NCBI GenBank assembly: GCA_037200445.1
Contig: JBBCGH010000001.1
Span: forward strand, 2,604,001 to 2,668,000
Source of the DNA: Alphaproteobacteria bacterium
GTDB lineage: Bacteria > Pseudomonadota > Alphaproteobacteria > Rhizobiales > Xanthobacteraceae
Direction: 5' to 3'
DNA: 64,000 nt
Shown here: one piece after another, positions 59,611 through 64,000 of the stretch
How the letters are laid out: every line of letters starts with the position of its first letter
Numbering within the stretch: position 1 is the stretch's first letter
The notes under the pieces: generated by a model
Databases searched by the model: none
Told to the model about the DNA's origin: nothing
What the model saw: only the letters and a program-made list of their open reading frames with translations
Position numbers and translations under genes: made by a program

Positions 59611-60105
59611 ATGACCTGTCGTCTAGCGATCGCCGCGCTTTTGCTGCTGCTCGCGGCGCCGCTGCGCGCGCAGGATGCGCTCGTCACCTACAAATCGCTC
59701 AATCCCGAAGTTGCGCTCGAGCTTGCCCGCGCCGCGCTGTCCTCCTGCCGCGAGCGCGGCTTCCAGGTCGCGGTGGCGGTGGTGGATCGTTTCGGCGTCA
59801 CGCAAGTGCTGCTGCGCGACCGCTTCGCCGGCGCGCATACGGTGGCGACGGCGACCGGCAAGGCGTGGACTGCGGTCAGCTTCCGCACCAGTACGGCTGA
59901 GCTCGCGACCATGACACAGCCCGGAATGCCGCAATCGGGCGTGCGCGCGCTGCCCGGCGTGGTCGCAATTGGCGGCGGCCTGACCATCGAGGCGACCGGT
60001 TCGCTCCTCGGCGCCGTCGGCGTCTCGGGCGCACCCGGAGGCGATGCGGACGAGGCCTGCGCCAAGGCAGGGATCGAGGCGATCCGCGACAGAATCGAGT
60101 TCTAG
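59611..60105 (+). CDS. Exported GlcG/HbpS-type heme-binding domain protein
   Basis: 164 residues: signal peptide (MTCRLAIAALLLLLAAPLRA) and a DUF336 domain with NPEVALELARAALSSCRERG, VAVAVVDRFGVTQVLLRDRF, ATATGKAWTAVSFRTSTAEL and LPGVVAIGGGLTIEATGSLL, ending GGDADEACAKAGIEAI. HbpS binds heme outside the cell and GlcG is linked to glycolate oxidase; neither glcDEF nor a sensor kinase is nearby, so the role here is open. Confidence 0.85.
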   Translation: MTCRLAIAALLLLLAAPLRAQDALVTYKSLNPEVALELARAALSSCRERGFQVAVAVVDRFGVTQVLLRDRFAGAHTVATATGKAWTAVSFRTSTAELATMTQPGMPQSGVRALPGVVAIGGGLTIEATGSLLGAVGVSGAPGGDADEACAKAGIEAIRDRIEF

Positions 60106-60176
60106 ACGGAGCCGCCGATCTCTCGGGGCGCGTGCGCCGTCACGAGGGATGGGCGATGATGCCGCAGGAGGGCCTG

Positions 60177-61380
60177 ATGAGCGGAGACTTCTCCCGGCTG
60201 ACATTCGATCCCACGCGCAATTTTTCCGCCGTCCTGCAGGAACAGGGTCATGTGCTGCTCGACAGCGACTGGAACGAACAGGCGGACCTGATCGGCCGGC
60301 GCGTGCGCGCGGCCGCAATCGACATGTTCGGCCGCCTGCATTTCGCCTCACCCGAGGCTTTTGCGGTCTCATCCGGTCCGGCCGGTCTCGCGATCGGCCG
60401 CGGACGCGCCTACGTCGACGGACTTGTCGCCGAAAACCACGGGGCAGGGCGCCTGGTCTGGGACCCGGCTCTCGATGAACTGCGCGGCGAGAGCCCGACT
60501 CCCTATCTCCGACAACCGTTCTTACCCGATCCGCCGCCTGCGCCAACCGAAGCGGGTTCGTATCTCGTCTACCTTGATGTCTGGCAGCGCGAGGTGACCG
60601 CCGTCGAGGACCTTGGACTCATTGATCCCGCGCTTGGATTGGACACCACCGTGCGGCTGCAAACCGTTTGGCAGGTGCGCGTTCTTGGCGATGCGCGGGC
60701 AAGCGCCGGCGAGCCCCTTGAGAAGACGGTGGCCTTTCAGCCGTCAGGGGGGCCGTCTCACGGTTCAGACGAATCCGGGCGGATACACCGGGATGGAGAA
60801 CCGGCTCTATCGGGTGGAAATCCACGAGGGCGGCGAGGCAGGCAAGGCGACGTTCAAGTGGTCTCGTCGGAACGCGAGCGCCGTCGCGCGGGTTCGCCAA
60901 ACCGGCGCCGCGCAACTGCTCTTTGGCGAGGCCGCTGATCGCTTCGCCGCAGAAGACTGGATCGAGATCACGGACGATGCCCGTGAGCTCAACGGACTTC
61001 CTGGCGAGATGCGAAGGATCAAACGTGTTGAGGGCAGCACAATTGCGCTGACCGCGCCCCTGACAGGTTCGCTTGAGGCCGCGTCGGCACGGATCAGGCG
61101 CTGGGACCAGAAAGATGTCGGCGATGCGGGCGTGATCCCGGTGCCCGAGTCGGGACGGCCGGTCGCTCTCGAGGACGGCATAGAAGTCAGCTTCACCTCG
61201 GCGGGAGGTGCGTTCCGGTCCGGCGACGACTGGATCACCCCGGCGCGCACCGCGGACCGGTCGATCATCCCGCTTCACGAGGCCCCGCCACGCGGCATCC
61301 ATCACCACTATGTGGAGCTCGCCCTGTTCACGCCGCCGGACAAGATCATCGATCGGCGCAAGGAGACGGCGGTAGCCTGA
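60177..61380 (+). pseudogene. Frameshifted DUF6519 protein gene
   Basis: Frame 1 from ATG 60177 (AGGAGG 5 nt upstream) reads MSGDFSRLTFDPTRNFSAVL, QEQGHVLLDSDWNEQADLIG, the DUF6519 opening. At a run of six G (60747-60752) the coherent sequence moves to another frame: ...VAFQPSGG then RLTVQTNPGGYTGMENRLYR, VEIHEGGEAGKATFKWSRRN, continuing to TGA at 61380. Removing one G restores ~400 codons. As it stands, translation would stop at 60938 after unrelated residues. DUF6519 proteins are often longer and tied to phage-tail-like or contractile-injection contexts, none visible here. Slippage, decay or sequencing error are all possible. Confidence 0.75.
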
Positions 61381-61478
61381 TACACTGCCACGCCGCGTGG
61401 CGGCGGCCGTTATGGTCAACAGTTCGTTAATTCCTCGGGCTTACCATGTGCCCCTGCCATTGCGCATGGGGCCGTCCG

Positions 61479-61904
61479 ATGACACCCGAACAGATGCAGC
61501 TCGTCCGCTTGACGCTCGCGCAGGCCACGACCGACCCGTTTGCTCTCGGCCACGACTTCTACCGGCGCCTCTTCGTGCTTGCCCCCGACCTGCGCGGGCG
61601 CTTCCACGGCGATGTCGACGCGGAATGTCTCAAGCTGAAAGAAACACTGACGCTCGCATTTGGCGCGCTCAGCGACATGCGCTTCCTGGTCGCCACACTC
61701 GACTCGCTGGCAAGGCGCGACATGGCGCGCGAGCTTTCTGAGCCGCACTGCCGGGCGATCGCCCAATCGCTCATCTGGGCGATCGAGCGGCGCGTCGGCT
61801 CAGCGTTCACGCATCCGGTCTGCAATGCCTGGATTGCCTTCCTGGCGGTGGTGATGACCTGCCTGCACGGCGCTGTTGTCGGGCTCTCGCGGCGCGCCGC
61901 CTAA
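61479..61904 (+). CDS. Globin-like protein lacking the proximal histidine
   Basis: 141 residues from ATG 61479 (ATG 61446 is an in-frame alternative). It follows bacterial single-domain globins: [39 protein letters not shown] (B10-like Tyr and CD1 Phe kept), [20 protein letters not shown] and [15 protein letters not shown]. In Vgb- and Hmp-type globins the segment reads RRH- or QKH- with the F8 proximal His; here it is RRD, and the usual EHY is PHC. Heme ligation by F8 is therefore unlikely. Its stop overlaps the convergent dehydrogenase stop by 4 nt. Confidence 0.8.
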   Translation: MTPEQMQLVRLTLAQATTDPFALGHDFYRRLFVLAPDLRGRFHGDVDAECLKLKETLTLAFGALSDMRFLVATLDSLARRDMARELSEPHCRAIAQSLIWAIERRVGSAFTHPVCNAWIAFLAVVMTCLHGAVVGLSRRAA

Positions 61905-63028
61905 TAAACTACGACACTGCGGATGCTTGTCCCGGCGTGCATCAAGTCGAAGGCTTTGTTGATGTCCGCCAGCGGCATGGTGTGAGTGATCATCGGGTCG
62001 ATCTCGATCTTCCCGTCCATATACCAGTCGACGATCTTCGGCACGTCGGTGCGGCCCCTCGCGCCGCCGAATGCCGTGCCCTTCCAGACGCGGCCGGTCA
62101 CGAGCTGAAATGGCCGCGTCGCGATCTCGGCGCCGGACGGCGCGACGCCGATGATGACGGAAACGCCCCAGCCGCGATGGCAGGCTTCGAGCGCCTGGCG
62201 CATCACCGTGACATTGCCGGTGCAGTCGAAGGTGTAGTCGGCGCCCCCGATCTGGTCGGCGCCTTGCTTGGTCATGTTGACGAGGTGCGGGACGAGGTCG
62301 CCGCCTGCCTCCTTCGGATTGACAAAGTGCGTCATTCCAAAGCGTTCCCCCCATTCTTTCCTAGAATTGTTGATGTCGACGCCGATGATCATGTCGGCGC
62401 CCGCGAGCCGCAGGCCCTGGATCACGTTGAGACCGATGCCGCCGAGGCCAAACACGATCGCCTTGGCGCCCGGCTCGACCTTGGCGGTGTTGAGCACCGC
62501 GCCGATGCCGGTGGTGACGCCGCAGCCGATGTAGCAGACCTTGTCGAAGGGCGCGTCCTCGCGGATCTTCGCGACCGCGATCTCGGGCAGCACGGTGTAA
62601 TTCGCGAAAGTCGAGCAGCCCATGTAGTGGTGCAGTTTCTTGGCCCCGAGGGAAAAGCGCGACGTGCCGTCCGGCATCAGGCCCTGGCCCTGCGTGGCGC
62701 GGATCGCGGTGCAGAGGTTGGTCTTGCGCGACAGGCACGAGGGGCATTGCCGGCACTCGGGCGTGTAAAGCGGGATGACGTGGTCGCCCTTCTTCACCGA
62801 GGTGACGCCCGGTCCGACCTCGACCACCACGCCCGCGCCCTCATGGCCGAGGATCGCCGGGAACAGGCCTTCCGGGTCGGCGCCGGATAGCGTGAACTCG
62901 TCGGTGTGGCAGATCCCGGTTGCCTTGATCTCGACCATGACCTCGAAGGCCTTCGGCCCGTCGAGCTGCACCGTCATGATCTCCAGCGGCTTGCCCGCCG
63001 CCACCGCCACCGCCGCCTTCACGTCCAT
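61901..63028 (-). CDS. frmA: S-(hydroxymethyl)glutathione / class III alcohol dehydrogenase
   Basis: Zinc- and NAD-dependent enzyme that oxidises S-hydroxymethylglutathione in formaldehyde detoxification. 375 residues, standard length; ATG 63028 has AGGGAGA 5-7 nt upstream. Catalytic zinc: Cys40 (ATGICHTDE), His62-Glu63 (GHEGAG) and the later CGVTTG cysteine; structural zinc Cys92, Cys95, Cys98, Cys106; NAD motif GLGGIGL. No formaldehyde-regulator or esterase gene is adjacent. Some paralogues act on other alcohols, but sequence pattern fits class III well. Divergent from the next gene by 47 bp. Confidence 0.92.
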   Translation of the reverse strand: MDVKAAVAVAAGKPLEIMTVQLDGPKAFEVMVEIKATGICHTDEFTLSGADPEGLFPAILGHEGAGVVVEVGPGVTSVKKGDHVIPLYTPECRQCPSCLSRKTNLCTAIRATQGQGLMPDGTSRFSLGAKKLHHYMGCSTFANYTVLPEIAVAKIREDAPFDKVCYIGCGVTTGIGAVLNTAKVEPGAKAIVFGLGGIGLNVIQGLRLAGADMIIGVDINNSRKEWGERFGMTHFVNPKEAGGDLVPHLVNMTKQGADQIGGADYTFDCTGNVTVMRQALEACHRGWGVSVIIGVAPSGAEIATRPFQLVTGRVWKGTAFGGARGRTDVPKIVDWYMDGKIEIDPMITHTMPLADINKAFDLMHAGTSIRSVVVY

Positions 63029-63075
63029 TGAGGTCTCCCTGACTTTCCGGCGATCATAGTGATGGGGTGGCGACA

Positions 63076-64000
63076 ATGAAGCAACGCTTCAAGGCGGTCC
63101 GCACCGACCGCGAGCTCGAATGTCCCAAGATCGATGCGGGCTTGCGCAGTGCGGGCTGCGAGCTCGTGCTGCTGCCGGAAGGCGTCACTGAGGATGAGTT
63201 GATTGCGGCGGTCCGCGACTGCGCCCTCCTGCTGATGTGCTACACGCCGATCACCGCACGTGTGATTGCGGCGGCCGACAAGCTCAAGGGCATCGTCAAG
63301 TACGGCGTCGGCATCGACGCAATCGACATTCCCGCGGCGGTCGCGCGCGGCATTCCAGTCGTCAACGTGCCGGAATATGCCGAGGAGACGGTGGCGGAGG
63401 GCGCCTTCGCGCTGATGATCGCGCTGGCCAGGAAGCTCAAGCCGATCTCCCGAGAGATGGACGCGAAAGGCTGGGCCTGGCCGACGCCCCAATGGATGGG
63501 CATCGATCTTGCCGGCCGCACGCTCGGGCTCGTCGGTACCGGCAAGATCGGGTGCAGCATGGCGCGTATGGCCGCCGGATTCCGCATGCGCGTCATTGGC
63601 TACGATCCCTATGTCGATGCCGGAGCGATGGGGGCAGCGGGCATCGAGAAGATCGACGACCTGCGCGCGCTTCTGCGAGAGAGCGATTTCATCTCGATCC
63701 ATGCCGTGTTGAATGGCGAGACGCGTCATCTGATTGGGGGGCTCGAACTCGGGTTGATGAAACCCTCGGCTTTTCTGATCAACGTGTCGCGTGGTGCGAT
63801 CGTCGACGAAACGGCGCTCGTGGTGGCGCTCCGGGAAAAAGTGATCGCGGGTGCCGCGCTCGATGTCTACAGCCGCGAGCCGCTGACCCCGGCCGGCCAT
63901 CCGATGGCCGCGCTCTACGCGATGGACAACGTGATCCTGTTTCCGCATCTCACCTTCTACACCGAAGAGGCGATGCGGCGGTTGACCGAGGACACGCTCG
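63076..64000 (+). CDS. D-isomer-specific 2-hydroxyacid dehydrogenase (3' end outside window)
   Basis: 308 complete codons visible, running off the right edge. ATG 63076 is taken; GTG 63067 is in frame. Family features: [17 protein letters not shown] motif [13 protein letters not shown], and the catalytic set Arg239 ([10 protein letters not shown]), Glu268 (YSREPLTP) and His291 ([10 protein letters not shown]). It resembles phosphoglycerate dehydrogenase but begins directly with the catalytic domain and shows no regulatory domain in the visible part, so glyoxylate/hydroxypyruvate-type or other 2-hydroxyacids are possible substrates. Shares a 47-bp divergent promoter region with frmA. Confidence 0.9.
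   Translation, partial: MKQRFKAVRTDRELECPKIDAGLRSAGCELVLLPEGVTEDELIAAVRDCALLLMCYTPITARVIAAADKLKGIVKYGVGIDAIDIPAAVARGIPVVNVPEYAEETVAEGAFALMIALARKLKPISREMDAKGWAWPTPQWMGIDLAGRTLGLVGTGKIGCSMARMAAGFRMRVIGYDPYVDAGAMGAAGIEKIDDLRALLRESDFISIHAVLNGETRHLIGGLELGLMKPSAFLINVSRGAIVDETALVVALREKVIAGAALDVYSREPLTPAGHPMAALYAMDNVILFPHLTFYTEEAMRRLTEDTL

Noticed and set aside
59611-60105. GlcG-like gene as part of a glycolate oxidase locus
   Set aside because: No glcD, glcE or glcF homologue lies nearby, and the protein has a signal peptide, which the cytoplasmic GlcG of the E. coli locus does not require.

Overview
This is a GC-rich chromosomal window from an alphaproteobacterium, most likely a member of the Hyphomicrobiales (Rhizobiales) near Bradyrhizobium, Rhodopseudomonas or Xanthobacteraceae such as Pseudolabrys. 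The evidence is the fused rpoBC / str / S10 / spc / alpha ribosomal superoperon in alphaproteobacterial order (secY-adk-rpsM with no rpmJ), an ATP12-type F1 assembly chaperone, an orphan Bug/TctC binding protein, a MucR-free but repeat-rich intergenic style, and several palindromic dispersed repeats of the kind common in this order. The taxonomic call is inference from gene content; no rRNA or tRNA gene is present to confirm it.

Region 1 (1-26040) is information-processing core: the 3' part of rpoB, rpoC and its terminator, then a strong promoter with a structured leader driving rpsL-rpsG-fusA-tuf, then rpsJ through adk as one tightly packed run with many 1-8 nt overlaps, then an internal promoter ahead of rpsM-rpsK-rpoA-rplQ and a terminator. 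Oddities are an unrecognised 60-codon gene inserted between rplF and rplR, a ~55-residue Lys/Ala/Pro-rich N-terminal extension on L5, an Ala/Pro tail on S19 and a 75-residue histone-H1-like tail on adenylate kinase.

Region 2 (26041-35190) is accessory metabolism and transport: a diheme cytochrome c, an orphan Bug/TctC protein, two tandem spermidine-synthase-like genes (one membrane-fused, one a truncated duplicate whose 5' end derives from antisense Bug-gene sequence), an exported ankyrin-repeat protein, and a minus-strand run of metallophosphoesterase, polysaccharide deacetylase, SDR oxidoreductase and an MHS-type MFS transporter.

Region 3 (35449-40662) is a plus-strand chain degP-rarA-small secreted Cys protein-RluC/D pseudouridine synthase, each joined by 4-nt start/stop overlaps, followed by a small Pro-rich secreted protein and an SRPBCC protein whose C-terminus runs into a dispersed repeat.

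Region 4 (40712-48552) holds a 2-oxoacid:ferredoxin oxidoreductase: a GltD-like FAD/iron-sulfur protein and the gamma-alpha subunit overlap by 19 nt, while the beta subunit lies 3.2 kb away, split off by a methyltransferase, a cytochrome c4-like protein and a sorbosone/glucose-dehydrogenase-like protein.

Region 5 (48798-64000) mixes housekeeping genes (HAD phosphatase, ATP12 chaperone, acyl-CoA carboxylase beta, class III alcohol dehydrogenase, a 2-hydroxyacid dehydrogenase cut by the window end) with an orphan FliK-like / FlhB-C pair, an M28 peptidase homologue with an altered catalytic motif, a histone-H1-like protein, a globin lacking the proximal histidine, two frameshifted genes (a PD-(D/E)XK-like protein and a DUF6519 protein) and a striking multi-hairpin repeat at 58569-58742. 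No phage, plasmid, transposase, CRISPR array or complete secretion system is visible.
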